A DNA stretch of 32,660 nt from Salipaludibacillus sp. CUR1 (GTDB lineage Bacteria; Bacillota; Bacilli; Bacillales; Salisediminibacteriaceae). The position numbers were made by a program, and so were the translations under genes. The notes under the pieces were generated by a model. It was not told where the DNA came from, made no database searches, and worked only from the letters and a program-made list of their open reading frames with translations. Below, in pieces: positions 24,189 through 31,779 of this stretch. The stretch's first letter is position 1. The number at the start of each line of letters is the position of its first letter. Location: positions 1 to 32,660 of the forward strand of contig NZ_JAIWPE010000044.1 of assembly GCF_021028955.1 (NCBI RefSeq), in the 5' to 3' direction.

Positions 24189-25973
24189 TTACTTCACCCC
24201 TTTAACTTTCGTACAGAAGATTTTAGAGAAACCGAGTTTTTGGTGAACTTCAATGGCTTTATGTCCATCCATAGGGGACTTGCCATCGTTATGGAGAATG
24301 AAATCTTTCCTCATTCCCATAAATGTTTCACCGATCTTATAATCGTTCGGACACACGTGAGTACAGCCGCCGCACATGTTACAGGAGTATGGAATGATTG
24401 GATCGATTTCTCCCTTTTCAAGAAACTCTCCGAAGATATCCTGAGGGCATTCGCCGTAATCGTTCATCATCAGGCATTCGGTCATACAGAGTTTACATTC
24501 GCATTGCAAACATCTCGATGCTTCCTTTTGAGCCTGTTCATCTGTATATCCAAGATCAAAAGCTTTGAAATCGCGTTTTCTTTCTTTAGCAGATCTGTGA
24601 TTGCCCGACGTTCTTGGAAGGTTTTCAGTTCCTTTTGGAAGCGGAACGTCCAGTCTCGTTTCGAAGCTGTATTCCAGTTTGAAGTTCCGGCCTTCAGCCA
24701 GATCTTTTTCTTTCAGGAACCTGTCGGCTGATGCAGCTGCTTTACGTCCAAGTGCCATAGCCTGGACGACGATAGCGCCGCCGCTTGCATCGCCAGCTGC
24801 GAACACATCCGGAAGATTAGTTGCTAACGTGTCAGGATCTGTCACGTAGCGGCCTCCGCCTTTCTGTTCAAGCTGGCCGTCTGTAATGTCTTCAACTTGC
24901 TGACCTGTCGCGAAAACAACAGTATCTATTTTTACTTCTTGTGTTTCTTCTGAAAATTGAGGAGCAAAACGCCCGTTTTCATCAAACACTGATAATACTT
25001 TTTTCAAGCGCAAGCCTTTAACCTTGCCGGCTTTATCTTTAAGAATCTCATCCGTACCCCAGCCGTTAATGAATTGCACATCTTCTTCCTGTGATTCATC
25101 GATTTCCTCCTGGCTTGCCGGCAGGTTCTCCAACTCTTCCAGGCTGATGAGCAGCACTTCTTCCGCTCCAATGCGCCAGGAAGACCTTGCACAGTCCATT
25201 GCCACATCCCCGCCGCCGATTACGGCGATTTTCTTGCCTGCTTTTGGAAATTTATGGGTCAGGCTGATGTCTTTCAAATAGTCGACTGCATTGAAGACCC
25301 CTTCTGCGTCTTTTCCTGGAACCGGAGGGATGGTCCCCTTATGAGCACCGTTTGCTACAATAACAGAGTCATAGTCTTCTCTTAATTGAGAGAATGTGAC
25401 GTCTTTACCGATTTCGACACCCATTTTAAATTCAACGCCTAAATCTACTAAATAGCTGTATTCGAAATCAATCACTTCACGAGGAAGCCGGTATTCCGGT
25501 ATTCCTACGCGCATCATGCCGCCTACCACATGCAGTTTGTCATAAATGACAACTTCATGGCCTGCTTTGCGGAGGTCGATTGCTGCCTGGGCACCTGCTG
25601 GACCCGCACCGATCACTGCTACTCTTTTACCGGTAGGTTCACCGACTGAGTCCTCCCAAAGCTCTTTTCGGTCAGCTCTTTCCGCCGCGAAACGTTTTAA
25701 ACCGGCAACTGAGAGCGGCTGGCCAAACTCTGTGTTTCTTCGACAGTCTGTTTCACAAGGATGGGCACAGATTCTTCCAAGAGTATTAGGAAGAAACAGC
25801 TTTTCCCGAATCGTTTTTAACGCTCCTTCGTAGTCACCTTTACCAATTTGTGCGATGTACTTCTTTACATCTGTATGCATCGGACACGCCGCCGTACAAA
25901 AAGCGTCTTCATGCCCCATACACCCGTCAGTAATATGTGAAGCTTGTTCCCACACATTTTTTTTGAATTCCAT
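24189..25973 (-). CDS. FAD/NAD(P)H-dependent iron-sulfur oxidoreductase, GltD-like
   Basis: A 594-residue cytoplasmic electron-transfer flavoprotein. N-terminal domain: cysteine-rich iron-sulfur region with Cys18, Cys26, Cys30 and then Cys69, Cys73, Cys77, as in the glutamate synthase small subunit and dihydropyrimidine dehydrogenase. Middle: FAD motif VAVIGAGPAGAQAA (about 117-130), NAD(P)H motif KIAVIGGGDVAMDCARS (about 250) and the closing VFAAGDASGGA. C-terminal extension: a Cys-rich cluster region (RCLQCECKLCMTEC, about 485) and a ferredoxin-like YSCNMCGGCTHVCP (about 535), like HdrC. It probably passes electrons from NAD(P)H to the HdrB-like partner. ATG 25973 has GAGAGGTG upstream; a GTG at 25982 is less likely. 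Rex/Fnr-like operators precede it. Confidence 0.9.
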   Translation of the reverse strand: MEFKKNVWEQASHITDGCMGHEDAFCTAACPMHTDVKKYIAQIGKGDYEGALKTIREKLFLPNTLGRICAHPCETDCRRNTEFGQPLSVAGLKRFAAERADRKELWEDSVGEPTGKRVAVIGAGPAGAQAAIDLRKAGHEVVIYDKLHVVGGMMRVGIPEYRLPREVIDFEYSYLVDLGVEFKMGVEIGKDVTFSQLREDYDSVIVANGAHKGTIPPVPGKDAEGVFNAVDYLKDISLTHKFPKAGKKIAVIGGGDVAMDCARSSWRIGAEEVLLISLEELENLPASQEEIDESQEEDVQFINGWGTDEILKDKAGKVKGLRLKKVLSVFDENGRFAPQFSEETQEVKIDTVVFATGQQVEDITDGQLEQKGGGRYVTDPDTLATNLPDVFAAGDASGGAIVVQAMALGRKAAASADRFLKEKDLAEGRNFKLEYSFETRLDVPLPKGTENLPRTSGNHRSAKERKRDFKAFDLGYTDEQAQKEASRCLQCECKLCMTECLMMNDYGECPQDIFGEFLEKGEIDPIIPYSCNMCGGCTHVCPNDYKIGETFMGMRKDFILHNDGKSPMDGHKAIEVHQKLGFSKIFCTKVKGVK

Positions 25974-25994
25974 GACTCTCACCTCTCATTCGAT

Positions 25995-26013
25995 TTGTGA
26001 AGAAACTTCACAA
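25995..26013. promoter_or_regulatory. TTGTGAA-N5-TTCACAA palindrome
   Basis: A 19-base palindrome (TTGTGAAGAAACTTCACAA) with both 7-base arms perfect. The centre is one base longer than the usual Rex spacing of four. It lies about 22 bases upstream of the flavoprotein start codon and adjoins a second site with canonical spacing. Confidence 0.55.
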
Positions 26014-26023
26014 AAACTTCACT

Positions 26024-26041
26024 ATGTGAAGTTTTTCACAT
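26024..26041. promoter_or_regulatory. Rex-like (or Fnr/Crp-like) operator
   Basis: ATGTGAAGTTTTTCACAT is a perfect match to TGTGAA-N4-TTCACA, the Rex consensus, and also satisfies the Fnr/Crp form TGTGA-N6-TCACA. A third overlapping palindrome, AACTTCAC-TAT-GTGAAGTT, spans 26015-26033. Rex releases DNA when NADH rises and Fnr acts without oxygen; either would suit the NAD(P)H iron-sulfur enzyme downstream. Confidence 0.65.
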
Positions 26042-26474
26042 GATGTTAGTGTAAAAAAACGAAGGTTCCTCCCCCGCAACATCTGTGATAGCTCTTCTTA
26101 TGGCTGCAAGTTACATTAATAATCAGATTATAATAATAAAAATATAAGTCCGTAACCTTTGCCAGTCTTTCTAATTTGTTGGCAGAGGCATTCATTCTTC
26201 CTGACTATTCAGTATAAAACATAACAGTTATGTTCAATGCTGAACTTGAAGGAACAACAATACCTCCACCTTTAATTTAACAAATTTAATAAACGTATAA
26301 CGATGAAAAATTCGAATAGTCTGTGACAGAGATGTAGACAAATTTCAACACAATGTAAACTGAGTGAACTAGTCGGCTTTAATCTGTTGTATTATAATAA
26401 AAGGTTATTATACAACAAAAAAAGGGCTTATTTAGCCTGTTTTTTAAATCTGTTCCAGAAATTCTATTTATCTG
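26042..26474. other. AT-rich intergenic stretch upstream of the divergent operons
   Basis: No gene seen. It contains an imperfect inverted repeat GTTGTATTATAAT...ATTATACAAC (26385-26416) and a weak hairpin with GGCT/AGCC in an A/T-tract setting (about 26417-26446). Any minus-strand promoter of the redox operon must lie near 26042-26090, but I could not place -35 and -10 boxes with confidence. Confidence 0.5.
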
Positions 26475-26655
26475 TTTCAAAAAATAAGTAGGGGTGATTT
26501 TTCCTCCCGGGTGAAATGATTTATTGCTTGCAGGCCAGCAAGTCGATGACTGTAAGTATTGCTTGATTGTAAGCTCAGTACCGCAAGGGCCGTATAGAAC
26601 AGGTTTATGGCAGCTTTACTTCTCCCTGCCGCCAACTGAATTGCCCCCTCCTGTG
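26475..26655 (-). pseudogene. Decayed copy of the CHY zinc-finger gene (C-terminal part)
   Basis: Read on the minus strand, about 26484-26611 aligns base by base with the 3' half of the intact gene at 31209-31607. The shared core GTAAGCTCAGTACCGCAAG is identical. In frame it reads KPVLYGPCGTELTIKQYLQS, where the intact protein has KAVLCGACGTELTIEQYLKS. The zinc cysteines are damaged: CGAC has become YGPC, and CPAC has become WPAS. Further upstream the similarity fades with small insertions and deletions, and no start region remains. It lies directly in front of lytS, about 4.7 kb from the intact copy. It is either a relic of duplication or a regulatory region that captured gene sequence. Confidence 0.8.
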
Positions 26656-26758
26656 GTAGAAAAACACCCCCCGCCAGTTTCCAATATTTATCCTAAATCT
26701 CTTTTTTTCTTTCTCAGGTATAATAGATTCTATAATCTTTTATATAATGGGGGATTTT

Positions 26759-28498
26759 ATGGAGTTATTTGTTATTATGCTGGAACGTTTAGGTATTATA
26801 GTGATGGTCGCCTTCTTAATGACAAGAATCCCCTTTTTCCGTCACCTTATAGAACGCCACCAGGTGACGCTGGCTCAACGTATTAGTATCACTGTTATGT
26901 TTGGCTTTTTTGGCATCATAGGAACATACACAGGGGTAGTGGTTTCTCCAGGGGAAGCCAGTTATGTGATGTGGGTATCGGAATTAGCCCAGGAAGAAGC
27001 TATAGCTAACTCCCGTGTTCTTGGAATCGTTGTCGCCGGTCTGTTAGGTGGCTGGAGAGTCGGTGTTGGAGCAGGGTTAATTGCAGGAGGGCACCGTTTC
27101 CTGCTTGGAGGATTTACAGGATTTGCTTGCGGTATTTCCGCAGTGATTGCTGGTTTAATAGCCGGCATAGCCCACCGCTATATGAAAAAAGGATCCAGCC
27201 TTTCTTTACCGCTCACTTTTTTTGTCGGCGTTTTAAGTGAAACCATACAGATGACTGTTATTCTTTTAGTTGCCAGACCATTTGACCAAGCTCTTGCTCT
27301 TGTCGAACTTATCGGTTTGCCTATGATTCTTGCTAATGGGGTAGGCGCTGCTGTTTTTGTATTAATTATACGCAGTGTCATTAAAGAAGAAGAAAAGATG
27401 GCAGCAGTCCAATCCGGCCGCGCTTTAAATATTGCCGATAAAACGATGATTCATATGAGAAAGGGTTTAACGCCTGAATCGGCCAAACAAACGTGTGAAA
27501 TACTTCTTCAGGAAGTTAATGCTTCAGCAGTTTCTATGACCAATCGCTCAACTATATTGAGTTACCGGGGAAAAGGAGCAGATTATTATGAAGAAGGCGA
27601 AGATATTAAAACAGAAGCGACTAAAAAAGTTCTGGAAACCGGAAGGATCTTTCAAGGTGATCAACAGGAAATTGATCAGCATCAAAACCTCCCTTCCGAT
27701 ATTAAAGCAGCTTTAATTGTTCCTTTAAAACAAAAAGAAGTCATTGCAGGAACGTTAAAATTTTATTTTCATTCTGAAAAAGAAATTACCGTATTAGAAA
27801 GAGAATTAATTCAGGGTCTCGCGAGGATGTTGAGTCATCAGCTAGAACTGGCGAAAGTTGAAGAGTTGGAAAAAATTGCGAGAGAAACTGAGATTAAAGC
27901 TTTACAGGCGCAAGTCAGTCCTCATTTTCTTTTTAACACTCTTAACATTATTGTTTCTATGATCAGAACTCATCCGGAAAGAGCAAGGAAACTGCTCCTT
28001 TCCCTGTCAAATTTCTTTCGGCAGAATCTGGCCGGCACACATAAATCCTGGTCCTCCTTAAATGAAGAACTGAAACATATTAAATCATATTTAGAGATTC
28101 AAAAAGCGCGGTTTTCCAGTGCTCTGGAAGTAAAATGGGAAGTGAACAACGATCTTCTCCATAATCAAGTTCCCACTATGACTCTTCAGCCATTAGTTGA
28201 AAACGCGATTAATCATGGAAAGATTTCCAGTGATCATTCTTTGATAGTTACCATTCGTATTGAAGAAAGGAATGGTAATGTGCTGGTTTCCATAAGCGAC
28301 AATGGCAGAGGAATAGACAGCGAAAAATTAGCCTATTTAACTAAACGGCCAATGGAATCTGAAAAAGGGTCAGGCATTGGGTTATACAATGTTCATAACC
28401 GATTATCTAATATGGTTTCACCTGATTCAGCATTGAAAATTGTTAGTGAACCTTCCATAGGTACAACTGTCTCATTTCAACTTGAAAGGAGATTTTAA
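26759..28498 (+). CDS. lytS: LytS/BtsS-type sensor histidine kinase
   Basis: A 579-residue membrane sensor. The N-terminal 5TMR-LYT region (about residues 1-205) has several helices; GLIAGIAHRYM ends its conserved core. A GAF-like domain follows (about 220-360). The His_kinase domain carries the phosphoacceptor His389 in SPHFLFNTLN, and the GHKL ATPase domain has the N box LVENAINHG and the G box DNGRGI plus GSGIGLYNVHNRL. ATG 26759 has GGGGGA upstream; an in-frame ATG at 26747 precedes that site. The response-regulator gene starts one base after the stop. Relatives sense external pyruvate (E. coli BtsS) or membrane and metabolic state (LytS); the CstA gene downstream favours pyruvate or a related acid. 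Confidence 0.93.
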   Translation: MELFVIMLERLGIIVMVAFLMTRIPFFRHLIERHQVTLAQRISITVMFGFFGIIGTYTGVVVSPGEASYVMWVSELAQEEAIANSRVLGIVVAGLLGGWRVGVGAGLIAGGHRFLLGGFTGFACGISAVIAGLIAGIAHRYMKKGSSLSLPLTFFVGVLSETIQMTVILLVARPFDQALALVELIGLPMILANGVGAAVFVLIIRSVIKEEEKMAAVQSGRALNIADKTMIHMRKGLTPESAKQTCEILLQEVNASAVSMTNRSTILSYRGKGADYYEEGEDIKTEATKKVLETGRIFQGDQQEIDQHQNLPSDIKAALIVPLKQKEVIAGTLKFYFHSEKEITVLERELIQGLARMLSHQLELAKVEELEKIARETEIKALQAQVSPHFLFNTLNIIVSMIRTHPERARKLLLSLSNFFRQNLAGTHKSWSSLNEELKHIKSYLEIQKARFSSALEVKWEVNNDLLHNQVPTMTLQPLVENAINHGKISSDHSLIVTIRIEERNGNVLVSISDNGRGIDSEKLAYLTKRPMESEKGSGIGLYNVHNRLSNMVSPDSALKIVSEPSIGTTVSFQLERRF

Positions 28499-28499
28499 A

Positions 28500-29243
28500 G
28501 TGGTAAGACAAACTATTCGCACGTTATTAATTGATGATGAACCTTTCAGCAGGGATGAGCTAAAGCATTTACTTTCCTCTTATTCTGATATCGATGTGGA
28601 AGGAGAAGCTCAGTCTGCCCAAGAAGCCCTGGAAAAGATTATGGAATTGGAGCCTGATGTGATCTTTCTGGATATTGAAATGGGAGATAAAAACGGCATA
28701 GAACTAGCTTCTACTGTTCAAAAACTAAAAAAGGTGCCTTTAATTGTATTTGCCACCGCTTACCCCGATTATGCGGTGAAAGCCTTCAGAGTTCATGCTA
28801 TGGATTACGTTTTAAAACCTTTTGATGAAGAACAGATACACGAGACAGTCATCAGGTTACGGGACGCCCTGATTAACGAGCCTGCTCCTTCGCTGGCCGG
28901 GGCAAGTGACGAATTCGGCAAACTGGCTGTTCAGCAGGAAGAAACGATTTATTATCTGGCGCCTCGGGAAATTGATTATATTTACAGGGAAGGCGGAGTT
29001 ACCAAAGTCTCCAGTCAACAATGTGAGTATGTCATACGCTATCCATTAAGAGAGATTGAAGATAAGCTGCAGGATTACTCTTTTTTCAGAACCCATAAAG
29101 GGTTTATCGTTAATTTAAATCACGTGGAAGAGATGAGGCCCTGGTTTAACGGGGCGTACCAATTAAAACTTAATAATGTAAACGAATTGATTCCTGTCAG
29201 CAGAAATTATGTCAAACAGTTGCGCGCCCGTCTTGAACTGTAA
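28500..29243 (+). CDS. lytR: LytTR-family response regulator
   Basis: A 247-residue DNA-binding regulator and cognate partner of the sensor upstream. The receiver domain spans residues 1-120: acidic pair LLIDDEPFSRDE, phospho-acceptor Asp58 in VIFLDIEMG, and Lys in YVLKPF. A LytTR DNA-binding domain occupies about residues 145-247 (YIYREGGVTKV, FRTHKGFIVNLNHVEEM, PVSRNYVKQLR). The GTG at 28500 is chosen because AAGGAGA lies seven bases upstream; the same frame opens earlier at a TTG without a site. The probable target is the cstA promoter 94-99 bases downstream of its stop codon. Confidence 0.93.
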   Translation: MVRQTIRTLLIDDEPFSRDELKHLLSSYSDIDVEGEAQSAQEALEKIMELEPDVIFLDIEMGDKNGIELASTVQKLKKVPLIVFATAYPDYAVKAFRVHAMDYVLKPFDEEQIHETVIRLRDALINEPAPSLAGASDEFGKLAVQQEETIYYLAPREIDYIYREGGVTKVSSQQCEYVIRYPLREIEDKLQDYSFFRTHKGFIVNLNHVEEMRPWFNGAYQLKLNNVNELIPVSRNYVKQLRARLEL

Positions 29244-29302
29244 CAGGTATTAACATCTTACAACGCTTTTTCGACATTTTATTCAACATTTTAAACATTA
29301 TA

Positions 29303-29342
29303 AACGTTATAACACCTTTAAACGGTCATTTCACTTTATAAT
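29303..29342 (+). promoter_or_regulatory. Predicted activator-dependent promoter of cstA
   Basis: A perfect TATAAT (29337-29342) has no recognisable -35 box at 16-18 bases, a pattern common in activator-dependent promoters. Upstream, AACGTTATA (29303-29311) and AACGGTCAT (29321-29329) are near matches to the LytTR half-site WMMGTTNRK. Their 18-base periodicity is shorter than the usual 21, so the operator assignment is tentative. Confidence 0.4.
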
Positions 29343-29389
29343 AAAAACAGTTTATGAAAGCCCATACATTTTAAAGTGAGGTGGATGAC

Positions 29390-30832
29390 GTGATTACTTT
29401 TTTACTTGCAATAGCTATTTTAATTGTCGGTTATTTTACTTATGGAAAGTTTGTTGAAAAAGTATTTGGTGTTAAAAATGAACGTATGACTCCCGCGATG
29501 AGCCAGGGAGACGGGGTTGACTACGTGCCCATGGGAACTAAACGAAACTCTTTGATTCAGCTATTGAACATTGCAGGGGTCGGGCCTATATTCGGGCCGA
29601 TTATGGGGGCTCTTTACGGTCCCGTTGCTTTCCTTTGGATTGTATTCGGGGCCATCTTTGCAGGTGCGGTGCATGATTATTTAACGGGAATGATCTCTAT
29701 CAGGAACCGCGGAGCGCATTTACCTGAGCTTGCAGGGAAATTCCTCGGTAAAGTAATGAAACATGTCGTAAACGGGTTTTCGGTATTGCTGCTGCTTTTG
29801 GTCGGTACTGTGTTCGTAACTGCACCGGCGGCTTTGATCCATAACATGGTTCCAGGCTGGGTGACCTTAGGAATGATCATTGGTTTAATATTCCTGTATT
29901 ATATTGTTGCGACAATGCTTCCTATTGATAAAATCATTGGCAGAGTTTATCCGGTCTTTGGAGGGCTTTTACTTATTAGTGCGTTGGGAATTGGCGGAAG
30001 TCTGGTGATTACTGGCGCTCCAATTCCAGAAATTACTTTGACTAACATGCATCCTGAAGGGTTAATGATTTTTCCATTATTGTTCTTAACTATTTCGTGC
30101 GGGGCTTTATCAGGTTTTCATGCCACACAATCACCTATTATCTCACGGACAACGCAGAGAGAAAAAGATGGGCGCAAAATCTTTTACGGTATGATGATCA
30201 CAGAAGCCGTGATTGCTATGATCTGGGCAGCGGCGGCGATGAGCTTATTTTACGGAACAGATTTAAGCGCGCTCATTAACGAAGGCGGCCCTGCGGCTGT
30301 AGTAAGTGATGTATCTCTGATGATGCTTGGGGGCATTGGCGGGACTCTCGCTGTTCTTGGTGTCATCGTCCTCCCTATTACTTCAGGAGACACTGCTTTC
30401 AGAAGCGCAAGAATGATCATAGCCGACTATTTTAAAATAAAGCAGATTAAAATTAAAAACAGACTTCTAATCGCTTTACCTTTATTCTTTATGTCCGTAG
30501 CACTTACTCAAATTGATTTTACATTATTATGGCGTTATTTCTCCTGGGCAAATCAGTCTACAGCAATGATTGCTCTCTGGGTAGGAGCGATGTATTTAGG
30601 TATCCAAGGAAAGAATCACTGGATTTCCAGTGTGCCAGCTGCTTTTATGACGATGGTCACTTTTACTTATATCTTAAATGCACAAATTGGATTCGGATTA
30701 TCTATGCCTCTCTCTTATACTTTGGCTGCACCAGCAACTGCCGTGGTCATCTTATTGTTCGCTAAAAAGCTGAATAAAGAACGTTCATTGAACGTCATCG
30801 AAGCGGATGCACGTCCTGAAAAAGCAGCTTAA
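29390..30832 (+). CDS. cstA: CstA-family transporter (carbon starvation/pyruvate uptake)
   Basis: A 480-residue membrane protein with about thirteen hydrophobic segments. Members of this family (E. coli CstA and BtsT) import pyruvate and, in some reports, peptides. Conserved features: the opening ITFLLAIAILIVGYFTYGKF, the VGPIFGPIMGALYGP core near residue 65, AGAVHDYLTGMISIRNRG, CGALSGFHATQSPIISR, and LPITSGDTAFRSARMI. It is shorter than E. coli CstA (about 700), corresponding mainly to the conserved core without the usual C-terminal extension. The GTG at 29390 has GAGGTGG 6 bases upstream; a GTG at 29381 overlaps that site. It lies 146 bases after lytR and ends in a repeat-encoded terminator. 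The combination with LytSR mirrors E. coli BtsSR-BtsT. Confidence 0.92.
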   Translation: MITFLLAIAILIVGYFTYGKFVEKVFGVKNERMTPAMSQGDGVDYVPMGTKRNSLIQLLNIAGVGPIFGPIMGALYGPVAFLWIVFGAIFAGAVHDYLTGMISIRNRGAHLPELAGKFLGKVMKHVVNGFSVLLLLLVGTVFVTAPAALIHNMVPGWVTLGMIIGLIFLYYIVATMLPIDKIIGRVYPVFGGLLLISALGIGGSLVITGAPIPEITLTNMHPEGLMIFPLLFLTISCGALSGFHATQSPIISRTTQREKDGRKIFYGMMITEAVIAMIWAAAAMSLFYGTDLSALINEGGPAAVVSDVSLMMLGGIGGTLAVLGVIVLPITSGDTAFRSARMIIADYFKIKQIKIKNRLLIALPLFFMSVALTQIDFTLLWRYFSWANQSTAMIALWVGAMYLGIQGKNHWISSVPAAFMTMVTFTYILNAQIGFGLSMPLSYTLAAPATAVVILLFAKKLNKERSLNVIEADARPEKAA

Positions 30833-30872
30833 ACTAGCGGCAAGTCCGACGCTTTCAGCTTTATTTCTTATA

Positions 30873-31201
30873 GCTGGGACAAAAGAATAGTTATTATAAA
30901 GAAAGCCGAACAAAATTCTCTAATTTTGTTCGGCTGTTCTTTTTGAGAAAAAGAAGTGATTTCAGGGCGCCAGGTGGCCGCTTGCCCTGGGGTTTGTCTT
31001 CAGCTAAATTCAACTCAGCCTTGAGCTTCGTTGAATTGGATCTTCAGCCTGCGCATAATCCCTTGGGCGTCGCCACCTTCTGTCCTTCAATCAAAAAAGC
31101 TGAGGCTATTTAATAATTGGTAAAGTGACCCACGTTATAAAATATCTGAGAAAATTTTTGTTCGTCTTTTACAAACTTGTCTTTTGTTTTGTTCCAGTCT
31201 C
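30873..31201. repeat. Fold-back repeat element containing repeat copy B
   Basis: Left end GCTGGGACAAAA is mirrored on the right by TTTTGTTCCAGTCTC (31187-31201), whose reverse complement also matches the left end of copy A (GAGACTGGGAC). Internal arms also pair: AGGTGGC-CGCTTGCCC (from 30971) with GGGCGTC-GCCACCT (to about 31079), and AATTCAAC (31007-31014) with GTTGAATT (31030-31037). The first 120 bases are repeat copy B, homologous to 6629-6750. No transposase is encoded, so it is a MITE-like or structured non-coding repeat. Confidence 0.7.
30904..30942 (+). terminator. Terminator of cstA inside repeat copy B
   Basis: A perfect 14-bp stem, AGCCGAACAAAATT (30904-30917) with AATTTTGTTCGGCT (30922-30935), has a CTCT loop and is followed by GTTCTTTTT. 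Confidence 0.85.
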
Positions 31202-31208
31202 TTTTTCA

Positions 31209-31607
31209 TTAGTTCCGGCCTCTGTCTGTTAAAGGCAAGTCGTTAATTTCCAATGGAGCCTGGTCCTGCGTAGATGTCTCACTTTCAAAATATAAGTGGT
31301 GGTGAGTTTGGCATCCCGGATTAAACGGTTTATTGCATGCAGGACAGCGATTGGAAGACTTCAAGTACTGCTCAATTGTAAGCTCAGTACCGCAAGCGCC
31401 GCAAAGAACAGCTTTTTGCCAGAATTCTTCTGCAGGCCACCTTTCTACAGAGTGGCCTGCTGTTTCATGATGGCAATGAATACACGGATAATACGTGCCG
31501 CAGCACTTAAATTTTATAGCGATTCTGTCGCGCTCGGACTGGTAATGGGAGCAGCGGGTTTCCGTGTCTACAACTTTCCCCTTCACAATCACATCGTGGA
31601 TTTTCAT
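31209..31607 (-). CDS. CHY zinc-finger protein
   Basis: A 132-residue soluble zinc-binding protein. The CHY-type pattern is clear: DTETRCSHYQSERDRIAIKF, then KCCGTYYPCIHCHHE, HSVERWP, and CGACGTELTIEQYL...CPACNKPFNPGC, which together supply about nine Cys and several His ligands for probably three zinc ions. Eukaryotic relatives are RING-type ubiquitin ligases; the bacterial stand-alone form has no established function. ATG 31607 follows GAGGAGG by 7 bases. The C-terminal tail is acidic and lacks the cysteines. A decayed partial copy lies upstream of lytS. Confidence 0.9.
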   Translation of the reverse strand: MKIHDVIVKGKVVDTETRCSHYQSERDRIAIKFKCCGTYYPCIHCHHETAGHSVERWPAEEFWQKAVLCGACGTELTIEQYLKSSNRCPACNKPFNPGCQTHHHLYFESETSTQDQAPLEINDLPLTDRGRN

Positions 31608-31660
31608 AATAAGCCTCCTCTATAAGGTTTAATAATATGGTTAGGCTGGGGATCAGATGC

Positions 31661-31677
31661 TGGGGGTCAGTCCCCCC
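31661..31677. repeat. G-run/C-run short motif, copy 2
   Basis: TGGGGGTCAGTCCCCCC, a GGGG...CCCC mini-hairpin followed by CATTTATT. The same continuation occurs at copy 4 on the other strand. It lies between the divergent CHY and thioesterase genes. Confidence 0.65.
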
Positions 31678-31711
31678 ATTTATTGGGAATTACTCACTTG
31701 AGGTCGTTTAC

Positions 31712-31739
31712 TTGATAATTGCGAGATGGATGGTATACT
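31712..31739 (+). promoter_or_regulatory. Predicted sigma-A promoter of the thioesterase gene
   Basis: TTGATA (31712-31717), a 16-base spacer and TATACT (31734-31739), 40 bases before the start codon. Confidence 0.6.
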
Positions 31740-31779
31740 TTTTTAAATCTACATTAATCATACTGGAGGGTTCTACACC

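Larger units (their letters stand above)
30833..31208. other. Gene-free stretch occupied by a fold-back repeat element
   Basis: Nearly all of this interval is the repeat element described for 30873-31201. No coding sequence is recognisable. It separates cstA from the convergent CHY zinc-finger gene, whose stop codon lies 8 bases from the element's right end. Confidence 0.75.

Noticed and set aside
26524-26886. A 120-residue plus-strand open frame before lytS
   Set aside because: It is antisense to the zinc-finger relic and runs out of frame into lytS; its composition is not protein-like.
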